Positions 24,937-33,228 of a stretch of 49,769 bases of DNA are shown piece by piece. Position numbers and translations under genes: made by a program. The DNA lies in the NCBI GenBank assembly GCA_035506155.1, contig DATJPX010000115.1:1-49769 (forward strand), written 5' to 3'. Under the pieces are notes generated by a model. It saw nothing but the letters and a program-made list of their open reading frames with translations, had not been told where the DNA came from and did not search any database. The first letter of the stretch is position 1. Each line of letters opens with the position of its first letter. The stretch comes from UBA877 sp035506155. Lineage in GTDB: Bacteria > Chloroflexota > Anaerolineae > Anaerolineales > Villigracilaceae.

Positions 24937-26166
24937 TCAACGCCCGGCAGCTTCACGCCGCTGGCGGGAGATGGCTTCGATCGTCACCGCGGCGGCCAAA
25001 ACCGCGCCGGTGATCATGAACTTGATCGGCGAGGGCAGGGCCAAAAGGTCCATCCCGTTCGAGATGGATTGGATGACCAGGGCGCCAAGGAGGGCCGACC
25101 AGACGGAGCCTCGCCCGCCAAACAGGCTCGTCCCGCCGATCACCGCCGATGCAATCACGCGCAGGAGCAGGTCGCCGCTGCCGGAGGACTGGTTGGCTGC
25201 CAGAAGGCGGGCGGCTGCCAGGATGCCGCCAAAGGCAGCCAGCATGGACGCAAGAATGAATACGACGATCCTGACGAAAGTGACGTTGATACTTGCCCGC
25301 CGGGCAGCTTCCGCGTTGCCGCCCACGGCATAGATATGCCGGCCGAAAGTCGTCCGTTGGGTGATGAAATCGAAGAGGATCAGGATCGCGATCAGGAAGA
25401 TCATGGCGGAAGGAAGGCCACGGTCGGCGTTGGTGATCAGGAGTACTCCGGAGACGATCACGGCCAGGACCACGATTTGCAGGATGAGAGTCCAGACCGA
25501 CCGGTAGGTTAGGCCGGCAGACCGGCGGCGCCTGCGTTCCGTGAACCGGCTGAATGCGTACCCGAGCACAAGGATAGCCCCTACCAGCCATCCGATCAGG
25601 ACGCCGTGAGGAACGTCCCGCTTCAGGAATGTACCAGCCAGGCCAACGATGAATTTATCCCGCAGATTGATCGTCCCGGTGGTTCCAAGCACATAGAGGA
25701 GTGCACCGGTCCAGCCGATTTGCCCGGCCAGAGTGACGATGAAGGAAGGGATCTTGAACCGCGTGGTCCAGAAACCCTGGAGCAGGCCGATCGCCGCGCC
25801 GACCAGGATTCCCACAAGAACCGCCACCGGACCGGGAGCGTGCAGCTTTACACTCAAAACAGCCAGGACGCCGGCAGCCAGTCCGCTGACCGCGCCAGCC
25901 GAAAGGTCGACTTCGCCGAGTAATAGAATAAGAACAGCGCCAACCGCGATCACACCCAGGTCGGCCATCTGGTACATCAGGTTGGTCAGGTTGAGCGGTG
26001 AGAGGAAGCGGTGATTGGCAATCTGGAAGATGGTCCAAATGATGATGAGGCCAATGATCGTGGGGATTGGCCCCAGGTCGGTTTCGGTGAACAGGCGCCT
26101 GAGCCAGGCGCGGAAGCCGGATGGCTTGCCGGCTTCGAGTCGGGGATCGTCAACGAGGGTGCTCAT
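24937..26166 (-). CDS. xylH: Sugar ABC transporter permease (XylH-like)
   Basis: 409-residue permease of the ribose/xylose family (BPD_transp_2) with about ten membrane helices. Recognised by NLMYQMADLGVIAVGAVLILLLGEVDLSAGAVSG near residue 62, the long central cytoplasmic insert with basic residues (near 213-224) typical of XylH, and YAVGGNAEAARRASIN and VIGGTSLFGGRGS near the C-terminus. Its start overlaps the ATPase stop by 4 nt. It forms the membrane pore for the binding protein at 27032. Confidence 0.9.
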   Translation of the reverse strand: MSTLVDDPRLEAGKPSGFRAWLRRLFTETDLGPIPTIIGLIIIWTIFQIANHRFLSPLNLTNLMYQMADLGVIAVGAVLILLLGEVDLSAGAVSGLAAGVLAVLSVKLHAPGPVAVLVGILVGAAIGLLQGFWTTRFKIPSFIVTLAGQIGWTGALLYVLGTTGTINLRDKFIVGLAGTFLKRDVPHGVLIGWLVGAILVLGYAFSRFTERRRRRSAGLTYRSVWTLILQIVVLAVIVSGVLLITNADRGLPSAMIFLIAILILFDFITQRTTFGRHIYAVGGNAEAARRASINVTFVRIVVFILASMLAAFGGILAAARLLAANQSSGSGDLLLRVIASAVIGGTSLFGGRGSVWSALLGALVIQSISNGMDLLALPSPIKFMITGAVLAAAVTIEAISRQRREAAGR

Positions 26167-26963
26167 GAGGTTTTGGCCCCTTTCTGGGCAGATCTTCCTT
26201 CGGCGCTCCCGTTCAAGCCAAATTCCGCCCCCGTGATGGCTGCCACAATATCTTCCTGTTTGGTCGTGTGAATGTCGAAGATGCCATTGTTGCGGCCAAG
26301 GCGAAGCACACAGATGCGGTCGACGACCTCGAAAATGTCTGCCAGGTTATGGCTGATGACGATCACCGCCAATCCCTGCTGGCGAAGGCGCTTGATCAGC
26401 TCGAGCACTTGCTTGGATTGGACTACGCCCAGGGCGGCGGTCGGCTCGTCCAGAATGACCAGCTTGGAGTTCCACATGACAGCGCGCGAGATCGCCACCG
26501 ATTGACGCTGTCCGCCGGAGAGGGATGCAATCCGGGTACGAACGCTGGGGATGGAGACCGAAAGGCTGCGCAACGTCTCCAGCGACAGCCGCTCCATGCT
26601 GACCTCGTCCAAAGGCAGGAGGGTCGTGGTCTCCCGGCCGAGGTAAAGATTGCCAACCACGTCAAGATTGTCGCACAACGCCAGATCCTGGTAGACCGTC
26701 TGGATCCCCAGGTCGGCCGCGTCCTTGGGATTATGGATGAAAACCTGCCGTCCTTCGAACCAGATTTCCCCACTATCGGCCGGGTGAATGCCGGAAACGC
26801 ATTTGATCAGGGTCGATTTCCCGGCCCCATTGTCGCCCACCAAGCCGATCACTTCTCCGGAGAAAACCTCGAAGCTCACCTCGGAAAGTGCCTGGACGGC
26901 GCCGAAACGTTTACTGATGCCACGCAATTCGAGGGTGGGGATTTTGGATGCAGAAGGGTTCAT
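26163..26963 (-). CDS. Sugar ABC transporter ATP-binding protein (single ABC domain)
   Basis: 266-residue ATPase: Walker A GDNGAGKST, Q-loop VYQDLALCDNLDV, signature SLSGGQRQSVA, Walker B LVILDEPTAALG and switch VISHNLADIF. In the XylG/RbsA class the ATPase is usually a duplicated protein of about 500 residues; this one has a single domain as in FrcA-type systems and must dimerise. The ATG at 26961-26963 is chosen because GAGG lies 5 nt before it; a TTG one codon upstream is too close. It is separated from the binding-protein gene by a hairpin. Confidence 0.92.
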   Translation of the reverse strand: MNPSASKIPTLELRGISKRFGAVQALSEVSFEVFSGEVIGLVGDNGAGKSTLIKCVSGIHPADSGEIWFEGRQVFIHNPKDAADLGIQTVYQDLALCDNLDVVGNLYLGRETTTLLPLDEVSMERLSLETLRSLSVSIPSVRTRIASLSGGQRQSVAISRAVMWNSKLVILDEPTAALGVVQSKQVLELIKRLRQQGLAVIVISHNLADIFEVVDRICVLRLGRNNGIFDIHTTKQEDIVAAITGAEFGLNGSAEGRSAQKGAKTS

Positions 26964-26982
26964 CAAATCCTCGATCTTTCAA

Positions 26983-27009
26983 CAGCAGGGAGCAATTTGC
27001 TCCCTGCTG
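26983..27009 (-). repeat. Intercistronic hairpin (13-bp inverted repeat)
   Basis: CAGCAGGGAGCAA pairs with TTGCTCCCTGCTG around a single central base. Lacking a T run, it more likely protects the 3' end of the upstream binding-protein mRNA or partly terminates, giving excess binding protein over ATPase and permease. Confidence 0.7.
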
Positions 27010-27031
27010 TGATTGGATCGTTCGGTTGGAC

Positions 27032-28189
27032 TTACTTGACGCCGTTTGCCGTACAAGCGGCGGCGAAATCTGCGGTGCAGATCTGCGCTACGGTCCAGAA
27101 GCCGTCTGCTACGACGGTGGTCTCGACGTTATCTTTGGTTACTGCGACAGGGGTGAGCAGGACCGACGGTACGTCGATCTTGCCATTATTCACCGTGCCG
27201 GTGACCATGTCCGCCGGGACAGTCATGCCCATCAGCAGATCGTAGGCGAGCGTGGCGGCATCTTCAGCCTCCGGCTTGATCGCCTTGTAGACGGTCATGT
27301 ACTGTTCGCCGACCAGAATGCGCTGGATGGCAGCAAGTTCGGCGTCCTGACCGGTGATGGGAGGCAGCGGAGTGATGCCGGCCGCCTTCATGGCCGCGAT
27401 GGCGCCACCAGCCGTGCCGTCGTTGGCGGCATAGACGCCGTCCACCTTGTTATTCAGGGCGGTCAAGGCCTGGGTCATCTCGGTCTGGGCCTGGTCCGGG
27501 CTCCAATCGGGCGTATCGTATTCGTTGCCGATAACGAGATTGCCGGCTGTCACAAGCGGATCGAACACGCTGTGGGCGCCCTGCTTGAAGAGGGTGGCAT
27601 TATTATCGGTTGGGGAGCCGTTGATCATGACGATGGTGGGCTTGGTCTTCCCATTCAGGGCGGTCATCAGGGCCTGGGCTTGCAGCTTGCCGACCTGGGC
27701 GTTGTCGAATGAGATGTAGTAGTTGATATTCGCGGTGCCAGTGATCAGGCGGTCGTAGGAGATGACCGGGATATTCTGGGCTTTGGCCTCGTCTGCAATG
27801 GCCGCCGCAGCTGCCGAATCGACTGGATCAAGCACCAGGACCTTGGCGCCGTTGGTGATGGCGGCTTCCGCCTGCTGCTGCTGCGTCGCGGCATCCTGGT
27901 TGGCGTTGCTGTAGATCAGGTTGTTCAGATCGTAGCCAAGCGATTGCAGCTTGTTCTTGAAGAGGGGCAGGTCCTGCGATTCATACCTGGCGGTCTTGGT
28001 TTCCGGGAGCAGGATGGCGATCTTCCCGGCCGGAGCCGTGGTGTCAGTCGCAACAGGAGCGGTCGTGGCGGTTGCCGCTGGAGGTTGAGTAGCCGGTGCC
28101 GGGGTGGGGGTGGCTGATGCGCATGAGGAAAGGGCGATCGCGAGGACGGTCAATACGGTTGTGAACAGGTAGATCCTATTCTTAGACAT
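27032..28189 (-). CDS. xylF: Sugar ABC transporter substrate-binding lipoprotein (XylF/ChvE-like)
   Basis: 385 residues: signal peptide with lipobox SSCAS, a Thr/Ala/Pro linker to about residue 52, then a type I periplasmic binding fold. The mature domain has KIAILLPETKTARYESQD, the QQQAEAAI helix, VISYDRLI and NINYYISFDNAQVGKLQAQAL, all typical of xylose/glucose-binding XylF-ChvE proteins. AAGGAGAAGAGAC precedes the ATG. The promoter with an in-spacer direct repeat and a structured leader lies upstream (28190-28332). Confidence 0.92.
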   Translation of the reverse strand: MSKNRIYLFTTVLTVLAIALSSCASATPTPAPATQPPAATATTAPVATDTTAPAGKIAILLPETKTARYESQDLPLFKNKLQSLGYDLNNLIYSNANQDAATQQQQAEAAITNGAKVLVLDPVDSAAAAAIADEAKAQNIPVISYDRLITGTANINYYISFDNAQVGKLQAQALMTALNGKTKPTIVMINGSPTDNNATLFKQGAHSVFDPLVTAGNLVIGNEYDTPDWSPDQAQTEMTQALTALNNKVDGVYAANDGTAGGAIAAMKAAGITPLPPITGQDAELAAIQRILVGEQYMTVYKAIKPEAEDAATLAYDLLMGMTVPADMVTGTVNNGKIDVPSVLLTPVAVTKDNVETTVVADGFWTVAQICTADFAAACTANGVK

Positions 28190-28274
28190 AGTCTCTTCTC
28201 CTTACCAATAAATGGGATTGTTTACCGATATTAGGAACAGATGAAATTCCACTAATCTGTCTTTGTCTATTCAA
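28182..28274 (-). CDS. Possible 30-residue leader ORF overlapping the xylF start
   Basis: TTG at 28272-28274 is preceded by AGGAGGTGA (spacing 3 nt) and opens a 30-codon frame starting MNRQRQISG that ends with TAA inside the xylF start region. It is directly preceded by an 8-codon ORF (28271-28297) whose ATG is at the predicted transcription start. The strong ribosome site and the overlap with the xylF start fit a coupling or attenuation leader, but chance is possible and spacing is short. Confidence 0.3.
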   Translation of the reverse strand: MNRQRQISGISSVPNIGKQSHLLVRRRDYV

Positions 28275-28297
28275 TCACCTCCTTCTTTGCCAGACAT
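28271..28297 (-). CDS. Possible leaderless 8-codon uORF (MSGKEGGD)
   Basis: The ATG lies exactly 6 nt after the TCTAAT -10 box of the xylF promoter, so it would be the first codon of the mRNA. The frame is 8 codons plus TGA and contains an AAGGAGGTG in its codons. It has the same geometry as the leaderless genes elsewhere in the window. No direct evidence of translation. Confidence 0.3.
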   Translation of the reverse strand: MSGKEGGD

Positions 28298-28303
28298 TGG
28301 TTT

Positions 28304-28332
28304 ATTAGACCAAATGCTACCAAATTAGTCAA
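28304..28332 (-). promoter_or_regulatory. xylF promoter with direct-repeat operator candidate
   Basis: Minus strand: TTGACT (28327-28332), 17-nt spacer, TCTAAT (28304-28309). The spacer holds a direct repeat ATTTGGT-AGC-ATTTGGT (28309-28325), flanked by an imperfect TTTATT/AATAAA dyad, a likely site for a sugar-responsive regulator not found nearby. Confidence 0.65.
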
Positions 28333-28400
28333 TAAAATAATTGCTCGGACTTATCTGTTATTAATCTTTAAAATTCACCCAATCGGATGGGCGCGAAATA

Positions 28401-28434
28401 GAAAAGAGCCGGATTGCCCGATCCGGCTCTTTTC
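28401..28434. terminator. Terminator of the CUT1-like sugar transporter operon
   Basis: A perfect 14-bp stem (GAAAAGAGCCGGAT/ATCCGGCTCTTTTC) with a 6-nt loop lies 20 nt after the permease stop and is followed by T-rich sequence on the minus strand. Confidence 0.88.
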
Positions 28435-28455
28435 CAAAGGAGGAGAAATAATGAG

Positions 28456-29280
28456 CTAGCCTTTCAAGGCCCCTGCCATCAGCCCACGCAGGAAGTACCG
28501 TCCCAGGAACAGGTAAACCAGCAAGGTCGGCAGGGCGGCCAGGAGGGTGGCGGCCATCAACACGTTCCATTGGACAAGCTGGCTGCCCGCCAGGTTATTG
28601 AGCGCCACCGTCACCGGCCAGTGGGATTGGTTGGTGAGGACGACCGCGAAGAGGAATTCATTCCAAGCCTGGGTGAATTGCCAGATGATCACGACGGCAA
28701 AACTGGGCGCGGAAAGCGGGAACATGATGTACCGGTAAAGGCCCATCAGACTGGCGCCGTCGATCCGGCCCGCTTCGAGGATTTCCGTCTCGATACCGGC
28801 ATAATAATTGCGGAAGATCAATGTGGTAATTGGGATGCCATAGATGATATGGACCAGAACCAGACCAGGTATATCCCCGTATAGCTTGATGGCCTGCATG
28901 AATTTCACCAGCGGGATGAGGATGCTCTGATAAGGGATGAACATTCCGAAGAGGATCAGGCTGAAGATCAGGTTGGAACTGCGGAATTTCCATTTTGCCA
29001 GCAGGTAGCCATTCAGAGAGCCCAGGAGGGAGGAGAGGATTGCCTCCGGGATGACCATGACAAGGCTGTTGGTCAGGTTGGGGGCCAGTTGTTTGTAACC
29101 GGCAATGAAGTTTTGAATATGCAGACCGGCATTCGGCAGGGCCCACATGGTTTTCAGGTCTACCTGATTGAATGCCTTAAACCCGGTCAGAAGCATGAGG
29201 TAGATCGGCAGGAGGTAAAAGATCGATAATGCGATCAGGACGATATAGATCAGGGTGTGGACAACGATTCGCCGGGTCAT
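28456..29280 (-). CDS. CUT1 sugar ABC transporter permease (MalG/GtsC-like)
   Basis: 274-residue permease with six membrane helices and the EAA loop EILEAGRIDGASLMGLYRYIMFPLSAP near residue 180. The N-terminus YLLPIYLMLLTGFK and segment LILFGMFIPYQSILIPL are typical of MalG-side permeases of the CUT1 family. The ATG at 29278-29280 overlaps the stop of the other permease (ATGA), which decides this start over the frame to 29406. It pairs with the permease at 29277. No ATPase gene is in the operon. Confidence 0.92.
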   Translation of the reverse strand: MTRRIVVHTLIYIVLIALSIFYLLPIYLMLLTGFKAFNQVDLKTMWALPNAGLHIQNFIAGYKQLAPNLTNSLVMVIPEAILSSLLGSLNGYLLAKWKFRSSNLIFSLILFGMFIPYQSILIPLVKFMQAIKLYGDIPGLVLVHIIYGIPITTLIFRNYYAGIETEILEAGRIDGASLMGLYRYIMFPLSAPSFAVVIIWQFTQAWNEFLFAVVLTNQSHWPVTVALNNLAGSQLVQWNVLMAATLLAALPTLLVYLFLGRYFLRGLMAGALKG

Positions 29281-30353
29281 AATTGTGTCTCCGTGCGCAT
29301 GTTTTGAACGAGGTAAGGCACAACCAAAATTGCGACGCTGACAAGCATCAGAATGCCGATGGCAGCCCCGCGGGCGTAATTTGTGCCATCGAAGGTTGTG
29401 GTCCACATGTAGATCCCTGGAACATCCAGTCGAATATCCTTGTTTCCAAGGGCGACGATCAGGTCGAAGATCTTGAGTGACATATGGCCTAAAATGATGA
29501 CTGCGCTCAGGGTGACGGGCTGAAGCATCGGGAAGATGATGTATCGGTAGATTTGGAATTCACTTGCCCCGTCCACCCGGGCGGCTTCCCGCAAATCTTC
29601 GGATACGCTCCGGATCCCTCCCATGTACAAGGCCATGGTGAAACCGGATAATTGCCAAACAGCCGGGATGACAGTGAAGGCCATCCCCCAGGGTTGTGGC
29701 GTGGAATGCCATAGGCTGATCAACGATTTCAATCCGAGCGACTGGAAGATCAGGTTGATCCCGGTGATCCGATTTCCCGTCGCCGGGTTCATCAGCCATC
29801 CCCAGACAACCCCCGATGCGATGAAGGAGATCGACATCGGGAAGAGGAAGATCCCGCGAAAGATGGCTTCCCCTTTGAGTTTCTGATCAAGCAAAATCGC
29901 CAGGGCCAGCCCGAGGAGAAGACAGCCGGCGATGAAGCCGACTGTGAATACGGCAGTGTTGCGGATGTCGATAATGAACCTTGGATCGTTATGGAAGAGG
30001 TTTACATACTGTGTAAGCCCGGCCCAGGTGAAGTCCGGCTTTAATCCTTTCCACTTGCTTAGAGAGACGCGGATTGACCAGCCGATGAAGCCATAGACAA
30101 AGATTGCAATTGCCACCATGGAAGGGAACAGGATGGCAATCGAGAGGATCGTTTCGTTCTGGAACATCGAGATGATCAGCAGGATACCCACGTAGAAAAT
30201 CACCCCACCGGTCAACAAGCCGATCGAAGTAAGGTTTTTCCCCGCAACATCGAGTTCGGTTCGGGAAAGACTGAAGTCGGTCGATAAACCCAGGACGATC
30301 AGGGCAATGGCCAGGATAAACTGGGGCAGGTTAAGCTTGAATTTCCTGTACAT
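29277..30353 (-). CDS. CUT1 sugar ABC transporter permease (MalF/GtsB-like)
   Basis: 358-residue permease. The conserved part has the EAA loop EDLREAARVDGASEFQIYRYIIFPML near residue 260 and the FLFPMSISFIASGVVWGWLMNP segment typical of glucose/mannose-type systems. About 65 N-terminal residues carry two extra hydrophobic helices (about 10-22 and 37-59) before the usual first helix. The start is the ATG at 30351-30353; the longer frame would run through the intercistronic hairpin into the binding-protein gene. Confidence 0.9.
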   Translation of the reverse strand: MYRKFKLNLPQFILAIALIVLGLSTDFSLSRTELDVAGKNLTSIGLLTGGVIFYVGILLIISMFQNETILSIAILFPSMVAIAIFVYGFIGWSIRVSLSKWKGLKPDFTWAGLTQYVNLFHNDPRFIIDIRNTAVFTVGFIAGCLLLGLALAILLDQKLKGEAIFRGIFLFPMSISFIASGVVWGWLMNPATGNRITGINLIFQSLGLKSLISLWHSTPQPWGMAFTVIPAVWQLSGFTMALYMGGIRSVSEDLREAARVDGASEFQIYRYIIFPMLQPVTLSAVIILGHMSLKIFDLIVALGNKDIRLDVPGIYMWTTTFDGTNYARGAAIGILMLVSVAILVVPYLVQNMRTETQL

Positions 30354-30370
30354 CGGGCGTCTCTCTTTCA

Positions 30371-30400
30371 GAATGGGCGGCTCTGTCGAGCCGCCCATTC
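30371..30400 (-). repeat. Intercistronic hairpin (13-bp inverted repeat)
   Basis: GAATGGGCGGCTC pairs with GAGCCGCCCATTC around TGTC, between the binding-protein stop and the permease start. There is no T run on the minus strand, so it probably acts as an mRNA 3'-end stabiliser or partial terminator. Confidence 0.7.
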
Positions 30401-30429
30401 GACGTACGGGTAAAGTTGTGCAGTGAAAA

Positions 30430-31815
30430 CTACTTGGCGCAGGTCCCGTCAGAGCTGCAGGCTGCCACAAGGGCCTTCTGGAAATCGGCCTGAGCGGCGG
30501 CATCCATCTTGCTGGCCTGGAACAGGCCGATCGCGGTACCGATGGAGTTCGCCCAAGCGGGTGCGGCAACGACGCCGTGCATCAGGCTGCCGACCACGAC
30601 GTTGCTGGTCCAGTCCTTGGCGGCGTCCTGGGAGTACTCGCTGAAGAGGCTCTGGTCGCAGTCGGTGCGGGCGCAGATGGAGCCCTTGAGCGGGTTGAAG
30701 GCTTCCTGACCGGCCTTGGATGCGGCAACGGTCAACCAAGCCATCGTGCCATCCGGATGCTTTGCATTGACAGGCAGGACGAAGCTATCGGACAGGAAGT
30801 TGAAGATGCCATAGGTGCCCGGAGCGACGGCCCAGTCGAAGTCAACATGCGGTTTCAGGGCGAGGCCGTTGGGGGCAGGATTGGCGAAGTAGCCGTAGGC
30901 CCAGTCACCCATGATGTTGAAGGCGGCGTCGCCATCGGAGACCATCTTCGAGGCGGTCTGCCAGTCCGGCAGGGTGGAGGCGTCGCTGTTGGTGTACGAA
31001 AGCGCCTTGGCGAAATTGGCAATACCGGCCTTGACATCCGCGCTGTTCCAGTCGGTGGTCGGAGGCGTGGTCCACAAACCATTCCATTTGTCCGCGCCCA
31101 TCGTGCCGATCATGATGTTTTCAAACAGATGGATCGCGGTCCACGGTGCGCCCAGGGACAGGCAGACTTTACCGGCGGCCTTGATCTTATCGCAGACGGC
31201 GAAGAAATCGTTCAGGGTCTTGAAATCAGTCTTGGGGTTGGCGGTAACGCCGGCTGCAGCCAGGACTTTCGGGTTGTACCACAGGACGTTCGAGCGGTGG
31301 ATGTTCACCGGGACGCTGTAGGGGTGCCCGTCCTTGGAGATCAAGGGCAGCAGGGTCGGGGGAAGAACAGCACCGAAACCGGTCGATTTGAAGAAATCGT
31401 CCAACGGCTGAACCTGACCGGCCGTCACATAGTTGGCGATGGTTTCCTGACCGGCATGCGCCTGCCAGGAATCGGGTGCGTCATTCGCCTGCAGACGAGT
31501 CGCCAGAACTGCCTTGGCGTTCGTGCCAGCGCCACCTGCAACTGCGGCATTGACGATGGTATATTGAGGATACTGGGCATTGAAGACTTTGATCATCGCG
31601 GCCAGGCCGTCAGCTTCACCGGGGCCTACCCACCAGGAGAAAATCTCGACTGGGGTCGGGGCAGGGGTGGCGGTGGGGACGACAGGGGCTTGCGTCGCAG
31701 GGGCCTGGGTCACCGGGGCAGCCGTGGGTGTCGCGGCGGGTCCGCAGGCGGACAGGACGAGAATCGCTGCGATGAGCAAGCTGAACAGGGCAAAATTCAC
31801 TTTTCGAGAGTACAT
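30430..31815 (-). CDS. CUT1 sugar ABC transporter substrate-binding lipoprotein (glucose/mannose-type)
   Basis: 461 residues: signal peptide with lipobox LSAC, a Pro/Thr/Ala linker to about residue 55, then an extracellular sugar-binding fold. The opening EIFSWWVGPGEADGLAAMIKVF and NAAVAGGAGTNAKAVLATRL plus APDSWQAHAGQE closely follow the Thermus/Pseudomonas glucose/mannose-binding proteins. The start is the ATG at 31813-31815 with AAGGAGAAGAG upstream; the frame to 31914 has no support. C-terminal cysteine pairs (CARTDC, CSSDGTC) are seen in many of these proteins. Confidence 0.93.
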   Translation of the reverse strand: MYSRKVNFALFSLLIAAILVLSACGPAATPTAAPVTQAPATQAPVVPTATPAPTPVEIFSWWVGPGEADGLAAMIKVFNAQYPQYTIVNAAVAGGAGTNAKAVLATRLQANDAPDSWQAHAGQETIANYVTAGQVQPLDDFFKSTGFGAVLPPTLLPLISKDGHPYSVPVNIHRSNVLWYNPKVLAAAGVTANPKTDFKTLNDFFAVCDKIKAAGKVCLSLGAPWTAIHLFENIMIGTMGADKWNGLWTTPPTTDWNSADVKAGIANFAKALSYTNSDASTLPDWQTASKMVSDGDAAFNIMGDWAYGYFANPAPNGLALKPHVDFDWAVAPGTYGIFNFLSDSFVLPVNAKHPDGTMAWLTVAASKAGQEAFNPLKGSICARTDCDQSLFSEYSQDAAKDWTSNVVVGSLMHGVVAAPAWANSIGTAIGLFQASKMDAAAQADFQKALVAACSSDGTCAK

Positions 31816-31956
31816 TCTCTTCTCCTTATCAAAATGGTTATGGGGGATTTGTTTTGTTCCGAACGAGTAACTATCGATGACAGTGCACCTCCTTCGCGAA
31901 CCCAACCGTGTCAATTAACGAGATACACGCCAAGATGACAGATAGCGATTAAAATA

Positions 31957-31985
31957 AGTATATAAAAGTCGACTATGTGACTCAA
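31957..31985 (-). promoter_or_regulatory. Promoter of the CUT1-like transporter operon
   Basis: Minus strand: TTGAGT (31980-31985), 17-nt spacer, TATACT (31957-31962). Expected start near 31950, giving a leader of about 135 nt that contains AAGGAGGTG at 31886-31894, well upstream of the true ribosome site. Confidence 0.55.
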
Positions 31986-32020
31986 CCATATTCCGGACAC
32001 GTGATGGACTTCCGACGGAC

Positions 32021-33226
32021 ATGGAAAGACAGACATTCATCAGCCTTTTTAAAGATTTGATCTCCCGGTTATACGACCGGATTGCTGTCGAAACGCATCC
32101 CCTGACAGCCCGTTTTCCTATCACCGGGGAGGATACTTCCCGCCGAGCGGAGGCAGTCCAGCGCTTGATCCAGGAGGAGATCGAGCAATTGCGCCCCGAA
32201 GGCCGGGAGGTTCTTCTTCAATCACCCGAGTGGCGGCCCTACCTGATCCTGCAGAAACGTTACGTCGAGGGGGAGGATCCGCACCGGATCGCCGCTTCTC
32301 TCTACATCGGAGACCGTCAGTTCCGTCGTGACCAAAGCCGTGCCCTCCAGACTCTGAGCACGCGCGTCTGGCAGAAATACTTCCAACCCGAACCAGATGT
32401 CGAGGGAAAGACCGCCGTCGACCTCTTCGAGGACCAGGGCGCGTTCGAATTGCACGCAGAAGAACTCGACCTGAACGAAGTCATCCGCGGTGTGATCCAT
32501 CTGATCGAACGAAGGTTGGAAGTCGAAAATGTCGAGCTGACCCTGAGACTTTCTCCCGCCCCGATCATGATCGTCACGGACCGTATCCTTCTCAGGCAGA
32601 TTCTCCTCAGTTTATTGAATTACGTACTGCACCTGCGCGGCCATTCCCGAATGAGTTTGCGCACCGAAAGGAATGGAACCACGTCGATGAGTTTGCTTTT
32701 CGACGCGGATGAGCAGTGGACGGCGATTCAAAAGGACGAGCAGGATTCCCTCGACTTTGCGCGTCGTCTCTGCCAGCGGCTTCCCGCCCGGGTGGAAGAG
32801 ACCTACCCTCCACGCGAAAAATCCGGGAGGGCGGAAATCCGGTTGGTGTTCGTCTCTGCACCTTCCCGAACCGTGCTGATTGTCGACGACCAGGCGGCCG
32901 CCCAGAAAATGTTCCAGCGTTACCTGAGCCGGACCAAACTCGAGGTCATTGGCATCACCGATCCCTCCCAGGGGCTGGAAATGGCCCAAAAGCTCCAGCC
33001 GGCCCTGCTCATCCTAGATGTGATGATGCCTCGCATTGACGGTTGGGAGGTATTGCAGACCCTCCAGCTCGACCCTCATACCAAGCACATCCCGATCGTT
33101 ATCTGCTCCGCCTGGGGGGAGCCCGAACTCGCCCACTCATTGGGCGCGGTTGATTTTTTGAAAAAGCCGGTCATCCAGAAGGATTTGCTGGATCTGCTGG
33201 CCCGTCTTGGACTGATCCAGGAGTGA
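32021..33226 (+). CDS. Response regulator with N-terminal HTH-like and degenerate kinase-ATPase regions
   Basis: 401 residues in three parts. The C-terminal receiver (about 283-400) is complete: DD at 289-290, phospho-acceptor Asp333 in LLILDVMMP, conserved Ser in ICSAW and Lys in FLKKPV. Residues about 72-117 look like a sigma-region-4/HTH unit (LQKRYVEG...IAASLYIGDRQFRRDQSRALQTL). Residues about 150-275 resemble a histidine-kinase ATPase domain (DRILLRQILLSLLNYV in place of the N box) without the Gly-rich ATP lid boxes. It could be a DNA-binding regulator gated by an inactive kinase-like module. It is followed by the hybrid kinase gene with 2 nt between them. Confidence 0.8.
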   Translation: MERQTFISLFKDLISRLYDRIAVETHPLTARFPITGEDTSRRAEAVQRLIQEEIEQLRPEGREVLLQSPEWRPYLILQKRYVEGEDPHRIAASLYIGDRQFRRDQSRALQTLSTRVWQKYFQPEPDVEGKTAVDLFEDQGAFELHAEELDLNEVIRGVIHLIERRLEVENVELTLRLSPAPIMIVTDRILLRQILLSLLNYVLHLRGHSRMSLRTERNGTTSMSLLFDADEQWTAIQKDEQDSLDFARRLCQRLPARVEETYPPREKSGRAEIRLVFVSAPSRTVLIVDDQAAAQKMFQRYLSRTKLEVIGITDPSQGLEMAQKLQPALLILDVMMPRIDGWEVLQTLQLDPHTKHIPIVICSAWGEPELAHSLGAVDFLKKPVIQKDLLDLLARLGLIQE

Positions 33227-33228
33227 AT

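Noticed and set aside
28436..28459. AAAGGAGGAGAAATAATG on the plus strand as a gene start
   Set aside because: The frame is ATG-AGC-TAG, only two codons, and it lies at the stop end of a minus-strand permease gene.
30577..31938. 453-codon open frame opposite the CUT1 binding-protein gene
   Set aside because: Shadow of a clear sugar-binding protein; it also runs past that gene's promoter side.
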